DNA of 64,000 nt from Thalassomonas haliotis (GTDB lineage Bacteria > Pseudomonadota > Gammaproteobacteria > Enterobacterales > Alteromonadaceae), in NCBI RefSeq assembly GCF_028657945.1, contig NZ_CP059693.1:3224001-3288000 (forward strand), in the 5' to 3' direction. Shown one piece after another: positions 40,734 through 50,129 of the stretch. The position numbers were made by a program, and so were the translations under genes. Within the stretch, counting starts at the first letter, position 1. Each line of letters opens with the position of its first letter. Under the pieces are notes generated by a model. The model made no database searches. It worked only from the letters and a program-made list of their open reading frames with translations, and was not told the DNA's origin.

Positions 40734-42056
40734 TCAGCGCTGACGCAGATAGGCATTGGCTTCATGCCTGAAATCTGCCAGGGCATCATAAACCAAAGTT
40801 CTTGCCCGGTTAAGGGAGCCTAATGCCCTGAACCCTTCGGCGCTGTTGCCGGGAGTGAAGGTCATATTATCGCAGGCCAGCGGGGAAATGTTTGCTCCCG
40901 CTTCAAGTTGGGAAACCGTTACGGTGGCGACTTTTGTTCTTGTCAGATCATAATACGCCAGTTGATCCCAGGTTTTTTTATGGGTCTCTATTGCCTGTTT
41001 ATCGGTCAAAAACCAAGGCCGGGCAATAAGGTTGAAATCATAACAGGCACTACCGGCGGACAATACCCGGTTTATGTTGTGCTCAAGACCTTTATCGGCG
41101 CTCTCTTCTTCGGCTGTTAACAGCAAAGGCTCAGGGTTTGGCTCATCGCAGCTGACCGGGGACATTTCAAATTTAAAGACGCTGTCGTTAAATGCATAAG
41201 GCGTGACACCGAAAAAGTCCTTATCAAATACCGACTCGATTTCACTGTTTTTGTTTAAATCATTCACCCGCTTTAAGGCCAGCAGCACCTCGGGTACATC
41301 AAAAATGGATAAGCCGCCATCGCGGATACATTGCCCCAGGGCCAAAACTTGCTGTTCAAAATCAGCAATGGCGCCAGATAATGAGCCATCGCTTTCCCCT
41401 TCGGGAATAATGCCGATACAATTGGCCACCCGGGCCACCTTCACCAGGTTGACAAACTGCTCGGCATTATCTGTGGGTATGGTAGCGGCAGTGATCATCA
41501 AAAAGTCATGCGCCTGCTCCGGCAAAAGCACTTTTAATGCACCGCCGCGGATATCTTTGCCGGCATCCCCCTCCGGCGTTGCCGACGCGTTGGAATACCT
41601 GACTATCGCCTGATGACGGCCACTGTTGCCTAAAAAGCTTTCTTGCGGGAAGAACTCATTTTCCAGCACTTCAAAAGAGGCGTTAACGCACATATGGCCC
41701 TTGGGATGGGCGTCGCGTAAGATACGATAGTCCTGGCGTCCACTGGTCACTTCATCCGCCAGGTTTGTCGCCAGCACCGGGCTGCTTTCAACCACATAAG
41801 TGCCCAACATCAACTGCCCGAGCTGATCGATACCGTCGCGGATCACCTTCAGCTCATGTTGTTTGCTGTTATTTATCCAGCTTTCCCCCAGCTCATGGCG
41901 TATGCTGAGGTCAGTTTCATCGATACTATCAATTTTGTCCTGCAGAAAGTGGCTGTCCAGCTCCTGTCGCAGCGCCTGTTCGAGTAGCTGGTTATCGGCA
42001 TAAGTTGCCGGGGGCAACAGCATAGCTGCCAGGCTGATTAAGGGTAAAAATTTCAT
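40734..42056 (-). CDS. Secreted catalase-like heme protein
   Basis: About 440 residues with signal peptide (cut after TYA near residue 20) when started at the ATG 42056. It has catalase-fold features: HPKGHMCVNASFEVLENEFF, HQAIVRYSNASATPEGDAGK with DIRGGALKVL, ITAATIPTDNAEQFVNL, and a C-terminal RALGSLNRARTLVYDALADF close to the heme region. This is the SrpA-like or lipoxygenase-associated catalase group, not a classical KatA. It is probably periplasmic and may remove peroxides. The proximal heme ligand Tyr could not be placed with certainty. Confidence 0.75.
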   Translation of the reverse strand: MKFLPLISLAAMLLPPATYADNQLLEQALRQELDSHFLQDKIDSIDETDLSIRHELGESWINNSKQHELKVIRDGIDQLGQLMLGTYVVESSPVLATNLADEVTSGRQDYRILRDAHPKGHMCVNASFEVLENEFFPQESFLGNSGRHQAIVRYSNASATPEGDAGKDIRGGALKVLLPEQAHDFLMITAATIPTDNAEQFVNLVKVARVANCIGIIPEGESDGSLSGAIADFEQQVLALGQCIRDGGLSIFDVPEVLLALKRVNDLNKNSEIESVFDKDFFGVTPYAFNDSVFKFEMSPVSCDEPNPEPLLLTAEEESADKGLEHNINRVLSAGSACYDFNLIARPWFLTDKQAIETHKKTWDQLAYYDLTRTKVATVTVSQLEAGANISPLACDNMTFTPGNSAEGFRALGSLNRARTLVYDALADFRHEANAYLRQR

Positions 42057-42235
42057 ATACAATCCTTGTCTGAGCATCTTGCTCTGTTTCTAAACATCCG
42101 GGTTCATTGACGGGCCCTATCAGCCACGCAACTGATACGACCAGTTAAAAAGTATTGTAAGATCAAGTAGTAATGAAAGCAAGTCGGCTGCCCCGACTAT
42201 ACAGACTCTAGCTGGCGAACTCAAAGCTGAACTGG

Positions 42236-42808
42236 CTAAGATGCCAGGCTGGTCGTCAGCATGGCTGGCTGCCGTGGCAAGTAAGCAGGTGTTATAAAGC
42301 GGTTGCCGTGCTTGTTGTTGGTGTTTTTCCCCGCGAATGTCTGCTCTTTGCCCGTTTCACTAGCCAGGTGGTTAAACAGTTTATTGAGTTTTTGATCACC
42401 AAAGTTGCGGCGAACAGCATCCAGAATAAAGCGCAGCTGCCTGTTAAAGGCTTTCAGCAACTGCTTTTGCCCGTCTGACATTCCCGCTTGCAGTAAAAAC
42501 TGCCTTTGCTCATACCAGCATTTTAGCTGCAGCTGAGTGCAACCGGCATTCTCCGTCAGCTCTTGCCGGTATAGTCCTTTGATATAGTAATTAATTTCTA
42601 TCAGTTTCTCTTTATCGGCAGAATTAAGTTTTAAACTTGCCCGGGCAAAAAGCCTATCGGCCTGATCCAAAACCCTGTTTACCAAAACCAGGGCTTCATC
42701 GCTGATACCTGCAAGTGCCAGATAGTTTTTACGTTTCAAATCGCTTTGTCGGACAACTCGCTGCGCGGTTCTGGCTGCTGGTGTTATTTTGTTTAATTTA
42801 TCCATCAT
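42236..42808 (-). CDS. Hypothetical helical protein
   Basis: A 190-residue protein with many Lys/Arg and Leu/Gln heptad-like stretches (FARASLKLNSADKEKLIEIN, QLQLKCWYEQRQFLLQAGMS, LKAFNRQLRFILDAVRRNFG). No membrane span or catalytic motif. No family is recognised. It is divergent from the 43430 effector candidate, so it may be a regulator or T3SS accessory protein, but nothing shows it. Confidence 0.55.
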   Translation of the reverse strand: MMDKLNKITPAARTAQRVVRQSDLKRKNYLALAGISDEALVLVNRVLDQADRLFARASLKLNSADKEKLIEINYYIKGLYRQELTENAGCTQLQLKCWYEQRQFLLQAGMSDGQKQLLKAFNRQLRFILDAVRRNFGDQKLNKLFNHLASETGKEQTFAGKNTNNKHGNRFITPAYLPRQPAMLTTSLAS

Positions 42809-43086
42809 ATGGCTTCACCCGGGGACATCCCCTACTTCATGGTTTGTGGGAGCAAATTTAACAAAGACAAAAACGGCAAAACAGTTGAGAAATGCATCGC
42901 TTTGTATCCGAATCTAGCACTCGCGCTTGAGTAAAAAGCTGGCTTACGCCCCTATCCCGCCGCGGTTTTGAGCTATACCGGGTAAAGACAGGGCTTGCAG
43001 GTAAATAACGCCAAGGTGCCTGCCATTTCGTATGCTACAAAAAGATAACATTACTCAAACAAAACTTGCCGCGCACTCTTATAAGC

Positions 43087-43215
43087 TCATCTGAGGATCA
43101 CCTCTTTGGGAAGCAGATAGACATGAAACGTCAGGCCGTTATCGTCGGCATGGGCGGCTTTGATAGCCATTTCGGGCAAGGGAAAAGCTTGCCCCGGCTG
43201 CACTTCATTTAGCTC
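43087..43215 (-). pseudogene. Possible gene remnant in the effector upstream region
   Basis: An open stretch of about 42 codons with protein-like order (VQPGQAFPLPEMAIKAAHAD, then GLTFHVYLLPKEVILR and a stop) but no start and a stop close upstream. It resembles the C-terminal end of a small protein. The gap 42809-43429 otherwise contains only the hairpin noted next. The family was not recognised. Confidence 0.3.
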
Positions 43216-43365
43216 TGCCTGTTAGCGCTTAACTGTAATAACACTTAGCGCTGACTTTTTGCTAACGGCGCAACAAAGACAAAGTCAAACGAATGTAACT
43301 TTGCCCTTGTTGCTGTTCCTTACTTAGTAACAAGCCATAAAAACAATAACAAAAAGGAATCACCC

Positions 43366-43393
43366 GGCCTGTTTCAGTGCGCTGAAGCAGGCC
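43366..43393 (+). promoter_or_regulatory. Inverted repeat in the effector leader
   Basis: GGCCTGTTTCAG and CTGAAGCAGGCC form a 12-bp stem with one mismatch around TGCG, 28 bases before the AAGGAG ribosome site of the 43430 gene. No T-run follows, so it may be an operator or an mRNA structure. Confidence 0.45.
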
Positions 43394-43429
43394 AGCAACT
43401 ATGAAAATAAACTAAGCTAAGGAGTTATT

Positions 43430-44863
43430 ATGCAAACATCCCCCATCCAAAAAACCACAGAAATTGTACAAACAGATTTGCAGCAACTGCAGGAAACCGA
43501 TACCAGCAGCGGCTTTCACGGCAGCAGCAGCGACACTAAGACCTTAGGCGGCACCTCTGTGATATCCATGATGCAAAACAGGCTATCTGGCATGATGGAA
43601 AGACTTAATCAAATGAGTCAGGGTTATGAATTTAGCATGGATTATGATCCCAATGGTTATGCCGACATCGACACCCATGATCAACTTGAGGAAAGCGGGC
43701 CTACCTTTACAGAGGAGCAGCTAAGCAAGATGCGCAAGGGGGACCATACCCTGGCAAGCAAGATCAATGAAATGGACAGCCACGGTATAGATCCGAGCCA
43801 AAGTGTCCATAAGAAAAAAGAGCAATTGACGGAATTCTCCAAGGATATGTGGAACCAGCGATTCCCTAACTTCAGCATAGATCGTATGACCCATGTAAAA
43901 GATACTGCGATCGAACTCAATGAAATGCGTGACGTATACCAAACCCTGGATGATGATGAAATACAAAGCTCTATCCGTTCGACCTTGACCAGCATCGCCA
44001 TGGAAGAAGCCAAAGATGCCGGTAAACAAGTATTAAAAAAAGGCGTTGAATCCTTCACCCACCTGGATATTGACGGCCTGGTAACAGCCAAGGATACCCT
44101 AGTGAAAACCAGCGACTTGGCTTACCAGTTTATGACCGTCAGTGATGATACCGTAGATGAATTTGCCCAAAGCTTTAAAGAAATGCAAAAAGTTAACGGC
44201 GGGCAAATCCTTACCAATATGACGGTAAACAGCGGCATTAACGCCGGCCTTAACTCCGCCGGCTCGGTATTATCAAAAGCCCCGCACCCTGTCCCCAAAG
44301 TCGTTGGTTTTGGTATGCAGGGAGCAGCCAAGTTAAACCAGGGGGTTACCACCTACAGTAATGTTAAAACCCTGTCCGATGTTTTTGATAAAAAAGAAGC
44401 AATGGAACAGCAGCACCCCGGCGCCTACGACAGAATTTTAGCTGACTTAAAAGACAGCGCCAATGCCAAAAAATTCCAGTTGAAATCCATGCAGCAAATG
44501 GACAGCCAGCAGCCAAGCCCCTTACACAGTGACGATATCCATACGTCAACGACATTGGGCCAAAAAAGCATGCCGTTTTCCGTTATGGAAATGCCTTTTA
44601 GCAGCTTTTCACAGCAAAGTTATCTCGATTACGACAGTCATATGCCGTTTATTTCCCAGGAGATCGACAATGCCGTGCATGAATTTTCAGATCTCACCAC
44701 CAGGTTGGAGCAACTTACCATGAACCTGCACGGCCAGCCGCAGGATATTATTGATATGTCGACATTAACTTCCGTTATTGATGACAGCCAAAACAGCGAC
44801 AGCGACAGCGATATCGAAGATATCATAGAGGTAGATTTATCCGCCATGGAAGAAGTTGACTAA
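43430..44863 (+). CDS. Putative type III secretion effector
   Basis: A 477-residue protein with no signal peptide, a polar Ser/Thr/Gln-rich N-terminus as usual for T3SS substrates (QTSPIQKTTEIVQTDLQQLQ), and a central helical region. A Gly-zipper-like segment (about 245-300, NSGINAGLNSAGSVLSKAPH) and an acidic tail (DDSQNSDSDSDIEDIIEVDL) follow. No enzyme motif is visible. The gene is followed 40 bases later by a CesT-like chaperone gene on the same strand, the classic effector/chaperone pair. A strong ribosome site precedes the ATG. Function in a host cell is unknown; a translocated regulator or pore-like protein are possible. Confidence 0.65.
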   Translation: MQTSPIQKTTEIVQTDLQQLQETDTSSGFHGSSSDTKTLGGTSVISMMQNRLSGMMERLNQMSQGYEFSMDYDPNGYADIDTHDQLEESGPTFTEEQLSKMRKGDHTLASKINEMDSHGIDPSQSVHKKKEQLTEFSKDMWNQRFPNFSIDRMTHVKDTAIELNEMRDVYQTLDDDEIQSSIRSTLTSIAMEEAKDAGKQVLKKGVESFTHLDIDGLVTAKDTLVKTSDLAYQFMTVSDDTVDEFAQSFKEMQKVNGGQILTNMTVNSGINAGLNSAGSVLSKAPHPVPKVVGFGMQGAAKLNQGVTTYSNVKTLSDVFDKKEAMEQQHPGAYDRILADLKDSANAKKFQLKSMQQMDSQQPSPLHSDDIHTSTTLGQKSMPFSVMEMPFSSFSQQSYLDYDSHMPFISQEIDNAVHEFSDLTTRLEQLTMNLHGQPQDIIDMSTLTSVIDDSQNSDSDSDIEDIIEVDLSAMEEVD

Positions 44864-44903
44864 GACATAAGCAAATCAACAATAAGATTTTTTGGAGAAA
44901 TAT

Positions 44904-45395
44904 ATGCTAACGTATCTCAATAACAAGGTTTTACCTCAAATCGCCAAACGGCTGGGCATTAACGACTTAACCCTGGATGCCAGCGGTGCCTGTACTTTAC
45001 TGCTTGGCAGCGGCAAACATTTTTTTATTAAATGCAACCAGGAAAGCCGCAGGTTATATTTTTATGCCCAGGTACTGACCCTGGCAAATGATAAAAACCG
45101 CCCGGTTGACAATGCTTTGCTAAAAAACCTGCTCAGATATAATCTCGACCACAGTGCCCGCGATCAGGGCATAGTGGCGGCTGATGAGGCGCATAATGAT
45201 ACCCAGGTGCTCTACCAGAGATACCTGGAGGAATCCGACTGTGATCTTGAAACTGTCCGCCTTGTCATGGAAGAGACTCTGGCAGAGGCAGAAGCGATTT
45301 ATTCGACCTTAAACCTGGTGGATATTGATGATTATATCACCGAAGCCTTACCCGAGGGACCGGCATTAGGTGACGGACATTTTTTGAGGATTTAA
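44904..45395 (+). CDS. CesT-family type III secretion chaperone
   Basis: 163 residues from the ATG at 44904 (GGAG six bases before). It opens LTYLNNKVLPQIAKRLGIND, then LLLGSGKHFFIKCNQESRRL and FYAQVLTLANDKNRPVDNAL, which fits the alpha-beta-beta-beta-alpha fold of class I chaperones (CesT/SycE type). Such small acidic dimers bind the N-terminal part of an effector. The partner is probably the preceding 477-residue protein. Another chaperone of the same type lies at 58421-58900. Confidence 0.75.
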   Translation: MLTYLNNKVLPQIAKRLGINDLTLDASGACTLLLGSGKHFFIKCNQESRRLYFYAQVLTLANDKNRPVDNALLKNLLRYNLDHSARDQGIVAADEAHNDTQVLYQRYLEESDCDLETVRLVMEETLAEAEAIYSTLNLVDIDDYITEALPEGPALGDGHFLRI

Positions 45396-45419
45396 ATTCA
45401 GGTATTAGCTTGCCTGTAC

Positions 45420-45461
45420 GGCGGATGCCCAGCCCTTTTCCAGGCTGGCATCCGCCTTTTA
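45420..45461. terminator. Rho-independent terminator between convergent genes
   Basis: GGCGGATGCCCAGCC and GGCTGGCATCCGCC form a long GC stem around CTTTTCCA, followed by TTTTATTT. It ends the effector/chaperone unit and may also serve the opposite gst gene. Confidence 0.9.
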
Positions 45462-45489
45462 TTTGCTAAAGTAAAGCCGCCAGCCGCAG

Positions 45490-46101
45490 TTATTCATTTT
45501 CCGTAGCATAAGCCCTTTGTACCGCGGGACGTACCCGGATCCTTTCATAAAAGGCACTCAGGTTCTCATAACCAGACAGCGGACAGGTCAGCGCACCGGT
45601 CCAGCCGAGCATGGCAAAAAGATAGAAATCAACAAAACTGATCTGCTCCCCCAAAAGGTAACGTCTGCTGGCAAGATGTTTATCAATAAAGATAAACATT
45701 TCCTGAATTTCCTCATCCGCCACTTGATACACTTCCTCGGCCGCCGCCTCAGATTTAACATAAGCCCCCGGAGCAAATGCCCGGCAATAACTGCGGTGCA
45801 GGCCTGCCGAAAGGATGTTCATCCACTGGTAAAATTCGCCGCGGGCCTTACCGGTTTCCGGTCTCAGGCTGGACTTGGGAAAATGATCCGCCAAATAATT
45901 AAGGATCGCCACTCCTTCGGTGAGGATCAAACCATCGTCAATCAATACCGGTACTGTCGCCAGCGGATTAACCGCTAATAATGCCGGGCTGACCTCTTCG
46001 CCGATATTGACCCTTACAGGAGTAAACCCGGCATTCAGCTCTTCTAATGAAATATGGACCGCCAGTGAACAGGCATCCGGTGAATAATATAATTTATACA
46101 T
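45490..46101 (-). CDS. gst: Glutathione S-transferase
   Basis: A 203-residue cytosolic GST of the beta-like type. The N-terminal thioredoxin fold is YKLYYSPDACSLAVHISLEE (Cys10 where beta-class enzymes have the active-site Cys), with NPLATVPVLIDDGLILTEGV for glutathione binding, and the helical C-terminal domain contains SFVDFYLFAMLGWTGAL. These enzymes conjugate glutathione to electrophiles or act as thiol transferases. A GGGAGAT site precedes the ATG. Confidence 0.9.
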   Translation of the reverse strand: MYKLYYSPDACSLAVHISLEELNAGFTPVRVNIGEEVSPALLAVNPLATVPVLIDDGLILTEGVAILNYLADHFPKSSLRPETGKARGEFYQWMNILSAGLHRSYCRAFAPGAYVKSEAAAEEVYQVADEEIQEMFIFIDKHLASRRYLLGEQISFVDFYLFAMLGWTGALTCPLSGYENLSAFYERIRVRPAVQRAYATENE

Positions 46102-46174
46102 AATATCTCCCTTATAATGTCGTGCGCTGCAGCAAACCCGGGCAGGACTTGCTGGTGTATTAACTTAGGCTAAC

Positions 46175-46702
46175 TCATGCTAATTCATGTGAATTGGCCA
46201 GTGGCTGGCCACCCCGCCCGGTTTTCGAACGGCTATTTTCTGAAATAAAATCGAGAATATTCAACTCGGTGCTCGCTTCAACCCGCTCAAAGGTATCTCT
46301 TGGCATCCGGGTAGTGGATATCCTGAACTGGGCCAGCTTTTCATAGCTGGCCATCATTAGTGGCTCATTGAGATAACCGCCGACTTCCGGCGTTCCCGGA
46401 GCAAAGCAGCCAAGCAGCCAAGCAGCCAAGCAGCCAAGCAGCCAAGCAGCCAAGCAAAAGCATGAAAGCTTTTGCCCTTTCGGGCAACATCGTTTAAGAG
46501 CACAAACTCCGTGTTCTTTTCCTACCCGGATTTTGTATGCCTTTGCGCCTTGGTACGCAACATATAACCCCTCCGGCAGCAATAAACGAACACAAGGCTT
46601 GATCCAGGTCAATAAATGGTCAACCAGTAGCAATAACAGCCAAGGCGAAACAGGCCAATTAAGGCTGCAACTCCTGCCCGGCTTGTGCCGGGTCTGTGTC
46701 AA
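46175..46702 (-). CDS. Doubtful ORF containing an octamer repeat
   Basis: A 175-codon frame of unclear reality. The N-terminal half reads like a hydrophobic insertion-sequence or decayed fragment (SPWLLLLLVDHLLTWIKPCV). The middle is made of the repeat AAWLLGCL, encoded by the octamer run at 46405-46456. The end (YEKLAQFRISTTRMPRDTFE to RGGQPLANSHELA) is more protein-like. Because the repeat unit is eight bases, changes in copy number would shift the frame. No family is recognised and no good ribosome site is present. Confidence 0.3.
   Translation of the reverse strand: MTQTRHKPGRSCSLNWPVSPWLLLLLVDHLLTWIKPCVRLLLPEGLYVAYQGAKAYKIRVGKEHGVCALKRCCPKGQKLSCFCLAAWLLGCLAAWLLGCFAPGTPEVGGYLNEPLMMASYEKLAQFRISTTRMPRDTFERVEASTELNILDFISENSRSKTGRGGQPLANSHELA
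46405..46456. repeat. Octanucleotide tandem repeat AGCAGCCA, six full copies
   Basis: Six perfect head-to-tail copies plus four bases. Units of eight in or near a reading frame can cause on/off switching by slippage. Here it is not certain that the frame is a gene. Confidence 0.9.
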
Positions 46703-46871
46703 GTTTGGCGGGATATGGCAAGCGCGCCGATATTACCGGCAGTCCCTTTAAGATCAGGGCTGATAGCTTTTAGCGGGTACGGCGGAAACCAGCTGCTGGT
46801 CTTGAAAACAAAAGAAGAGCAGCTGAAGGGAAAAACAGCTTCCGCGTTTGCTCCGTTTTTCTTGCGAAAAA

Positions 46872-47252
46872 TCAGGATAAGGCATAAAACAAAAATACAG
46901 CAAAAAAGGTCGCCAACAGGCCGCCAAGCGGATGCCATTTTTTTGCCTCAGGTAAAAACCCTAATATCAGCCGGCTGAATTTTTGCCGGCCGATAAGCAA
47001 TAAGATAACGGCTGCAATAATGGCCAGGTAGCCGATAAGCGCAACCACCAGTGGAAATTTGCTGTTTTCGGCAACCAACAACAGCAACAAACCGAGTATC
47101 AGGCGAAAAGCAACCGCCAGCAGATGTAAAGCCGGATCGGCGGCATGCTTTTCAAGGTATTGGAACAAAAGATCTGCTTTGAAAACAATAACAAATCCGG
47201 CCAGCAAAATAACCAGGAAAAAGACACGCAACACCAGCACGATTAAATCCAT
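46872..47252 (-). CDS. Small inner-membrane protein, four spans
   Basis: A 126-residue protein with four hydrophobic segments (about 2-24, 40-62, 66-86 and 104-124) and short polar loops. Lacking motifs, it is not assigned to a family. Its 5' end lies about 30 bases after the stop of the P-type ATPase gene on the same strand, so it may be part of that unit, perhaps as a small partner. Confidence 0.65.
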   Translation of the reverse strand: MDLIVLVLRVFFLVILLAGFVIVFKADLLFQYLEKHAADPALHLLAVAFRLILGLLLLLVAENSKFPLVVALIGYLAIIAAVILLLIGRQKFSRLILGFLPEAKKWHPLGGLLATFFAVFLFYALS

Positions 47253-47284
47253 CAGGGTTCCCGACCTTAAGGCAGCGACAGCTG

Positions 47285-49927
47285 TTAAAAGTTTTCCCGC
47301 GAAGCAGACATAAAGCGCTTATGGTAAAGCTTATGTCCTTCATCCACGACAATTAATATGGTAGCAATCAACAGCAGCATAGACCATTGCTCCAGGGTAA
47401 CCGGCGACAGCGCCAGCCAGTCCCTCAAACCCGGGGTATACATGGCGCCGATATGTACTCCCTGGGCGGTAAGCATGCCAAAGAGCAGGAATTTATTGCC
47501 CCAAAAGTACTGCCGGAAAATAGACAAGTGCTCAGAGCGGCTGTTGAGTACATGCACGTTTTCAAATAACACCATCAGCAACAGGGTCAGGTTGCGGGCC
47601 TGATCTTCGGCAACACCGGCATCAAGCTGCCACTTGAAAAAAGTAAAGGCCAGGGTGCCCATCACCAGGGCATTGATCAGCACCCGCTCTATCATCAGCG
47701 GATTGAAAATCGCTTCATCGGGCGGGCGCGCCTGCTGCCTGAGCTCATTGCCTTCGGCCGGCTCAAATGCCAGCGCCACATCCTGGATGCCGTTGGTGAC
47801 CAGGTTAAGCCATAATAACTGCAGCGGAAATAACGGCAGCGGCGTGGAAAAAAGCAGGGAAAACAGCACCAGTAAAATTTCCGCCGCCCCGGTGGAGATC
47901 AATAAAAAGATCACTTTACGGATATTGTTATAAACGATCCTGCCCTGGCGGATCCCCTGTACTATGGAGGCAAAATTATCGTCGGTGAGGATAATATCGG
48001 CGCTTTGTCTGGCGACATCCGTGCCGCGCAATCCCATGGCAATGCCGACATGGGCCTGGGTCAGCGCCGGTGCGTCATTCACACCGTCGCCGGTCACGGC
48101 AACAAAATCGCCGTCATGCATCAGCTGATCGATAATTTGCTTTTTTTGATGGGGAGACACCCGGGCAAAAACATTACTGCCATGGATACATAAGCTAAAA
48201 CGGGCTCTGCCCTGCTGATAAGCCTGCGTTAACTGCTCACCGGTAACCGCCTGCATTTGCTGATCGGCAATGCCCGACTCCCGGGCCAGGGCTAGCGCGG
48301 TGTCGGGGTGATCGCCGGTGATCATGGCGACATTGATATCGGCCCGCTTGCATTCGGACACGGCCGCGGGCACTTCCGGACGCAGGGGATCTATCATAGC
48401 CACCAGGCCGATAAAGGTTAAGTCATGCAGTAGCGGCTCCAGCTTGCCGTCAATGCTGTCCACTAAGGTATAAGCCAGTCCCAGCACCCGCTGCCCCCTG
48501 GTTGCCATGGTCTTGGCCGCTGCACTTACCCCGGCCAATGCCGGATCCGGGGCACACATGGTCAGCAGTTTTTCGACACTGCCTTTGACAAAGAGATAGT
48601 TTTTGCCGCGGTAAAGGTTCACACTGGCACAATAGGCATTTTCCGACTCATAGGGGATTTGTCCCAGTTCGGGACAAGCTTTACGGCTCTGTTGGTAATC
48701 CGTGCCGTATTTGAGGCCGAGCAGTAAAAAGGCAACATCCACCATATCCCCCTGCCCGCTCCAGCCATCACCCGATGGCGCCAGGTAGGCTTCATTTGCC
48801 AAAAGGCCCGCCATCACCAGCAACTCTAGCCGGCTAACTTCACCGTTATGGTCAACAGCGCTTATTTCCCCTTCCGGGTTGAGTCCCTGACCGCTCACCC
48901 GGTAAAAGCCGCCGCCGCTGAGGTAAATATCTTTTATCGTCATTTCATTAACCGTCAGGGTACCGGTTTTATCTGAGGCAATATAGGTACATGAACCTAA
49001 GGCCTCCACCGCCAGCAGGTTACGGATGATCACTTTAACCTTGGCCATTCGGCGCATGCCGATGGCCAGCGCCACGGTAATGGCGGCCGGCAGCCCTTCG
49101 GGAATGGCCGATACCGCCAGCGCCACCGCCAGCAGGAAGACGCTGCCAAGGTCGTCACCGCGGATCAGGGTGATCATAAAGATCAATGCGATTAATATCA
49201 GGATCCCGTAGGTGATCCTCAAGGTAAAGGTTTCAATACGCAATAATAACGGCGGTTTGGTTTGCCCCTGTCCGACATCCGAGGCTATTTTTCCTATCTC
49301 GGTATCTTCCCCGGTTGCAATAACATGCCCCAGCCCCCGTCCGCGCATCACCACAGTACCGGCATAACAAAACCGGTGCCGGTTTTCGGTATCAACAGCG
49401 GCTTTTTGCTGACCGGCTCCAGGCTGAGCGCTGCGCTGACTGAAAGACTTTTCTACCGCCACCGACTCCCCGGTGATCATCGACTCGTCCACCTGCAGCT
49501 CATCATGGCTGCACAAACAGATATCCGCCGGAATTTTATCTCCCGACACCAGCTTCACCAGATCCCCCACCACAAGATCGGCACTGTTGATCTTCACCAC
49601 TTTATGGTCCCGCACCACATAGGCGTAAGACGGCACCATTTTTTTCAGGGCATTGGCGGCTTTCTCGGCGGAAAATTCCTGTATGGTGCCGATCAGGGCA
49701 TTAAGCAGCAATACGGCAAAAATAAAATAGCCATTAATGTGCTGTCCGAGGAAAAAAGACACTAAGGCGGCGGCAAACAATACATAAATAAAGGGGCTGA
49801 TAAATTGCCGCAGGAAAATATTGAACAGGCTCGGCGGTTTGGCTTCGGGTAAAGTATTACTGCCGTAATTGGCCAGGCGCTGCCCGGCCTCGACAGCCGT
49901 TAAGTGTGTAGGAAAAGCAGTAGACAT
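47285..49927 (-). CDS. P-type cation-transporting ATPase (P2-type)
   Basis: An 880-residue inner-membrane pump. It contains the dephosphorylation motif MITGESVAV, the phosphorylated Asp319 in SDKTGTLT, the KGSVEKLL nucleotide-binding loop, the hinge motif VAVTGDGVNDAPALTQAHVG, and about ten membrane spans including the C-terminal set with WLNLVTNGIQDVALAFEP. This is the P2A/P2B-like group of bacterial Ca2+ or Na+/K+-type pumps. The ion is not certain. Expected length for the group is 850-950 residues. Confidence 0.9.
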   Translation of the reverse strand: MSTAFPTHLTAVEAGQRLANYGSNTLPEAKPPSLFNIFLRQFISPFIYVLFAAALVSFFLGQHINGYFIFAVLLLNALIGTIQEFSAEKAANALKKMVPSYAYVVRDHKVVKINSADLVVGDLVKLVSGDKIPADICLCSHDELQVDESMITGESVAVEKSFSQRSAQPGAGQQKAAVDTENRHRFCYAGTVVMRGRGLGHVIATGEDTEIGKIASDVGQGQTKPPLLLRIETFTLRITYGILILIALIFMITLIRGDDLGSVFLLAVALAVSAIPEGLPAAITVALAIGMRRMAKVKVIIRNLLAVEALGSCTYIASDKTGTLTVNEMTIKDIYLSGGGFYRVSGQGLNPEGEISAVDHNGEVSRLELLVMAGLLANEAYLAPSGDGWSGQGDMVDVAFLLLGLKYGTDYQQSRKACPELGQIPYESENAYCASVNLYRGKNYLFVKGSVEKLLTMCAPDPALAGVSAAAKTMATRGQRVLGLAYTLVDSIDGKLEPLLHDLTFIGLVAMIDPLRPEVPAAVSECKRADINVAMITGDHPDTALALARESGIADQQMQAVTGEQLTQAYQQGRARFSLCIHGSNVFARVSPHQKKQIIDQLMHDGDFVAVTGDGVNDAPALTQAHVGIAMGLRGTDVARQSADIILTDDNFASIVQGIRQGRIVYNNIRKVIFLLISTGAAEILLVLFSLLFSTPLPLFPLQLLWLNLVTNGIQDVALAFEPAEGNELRQQARPPDEAIFNPLMIERVLINALVMGTLAFTFFKWQLDAGVAEDQARNLTLLLMVLFENVHVLNSRSEHLSIFRQYFWGNKFLLFGMLTAQGVHIGAMYTPGLRDWLALSPVTLEQWSMLLLIATILIVVDEGHKLYHKRFMSASRENF

Positions 49928-50129
49928 GATGCTTGGTAGAATATTTATTTGTTGTTATTACATGATATTAGTCGAAAATGTCTCCTTAGCTAAAAAATAA
50001 GCGGCGCATGCGCTGCAACCGCTTCAGATTATTGCCTATGGCCAAGTTGATGTACGCGGTTGGCAGACCGGGGGGAACCCGGCCCGCCGCATAAGCGATA
50101 TGATTACATGCTTATAGGCTTGCTCCGGG

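Noticed and set aside
43123-43212. Short plus-strand frame opening MKRQAVIVGMGG, similar to a ketosynthase N-terminus
   Set aside because: Only 30 codons, no ribosome site, and the opposite strand gives a more protein-like stretch; the resemblance is too short to support.
46405-46456. The tandem repeat as a CRISPR array
   Set aside because: Units of eight bases follow directly with no spacers.
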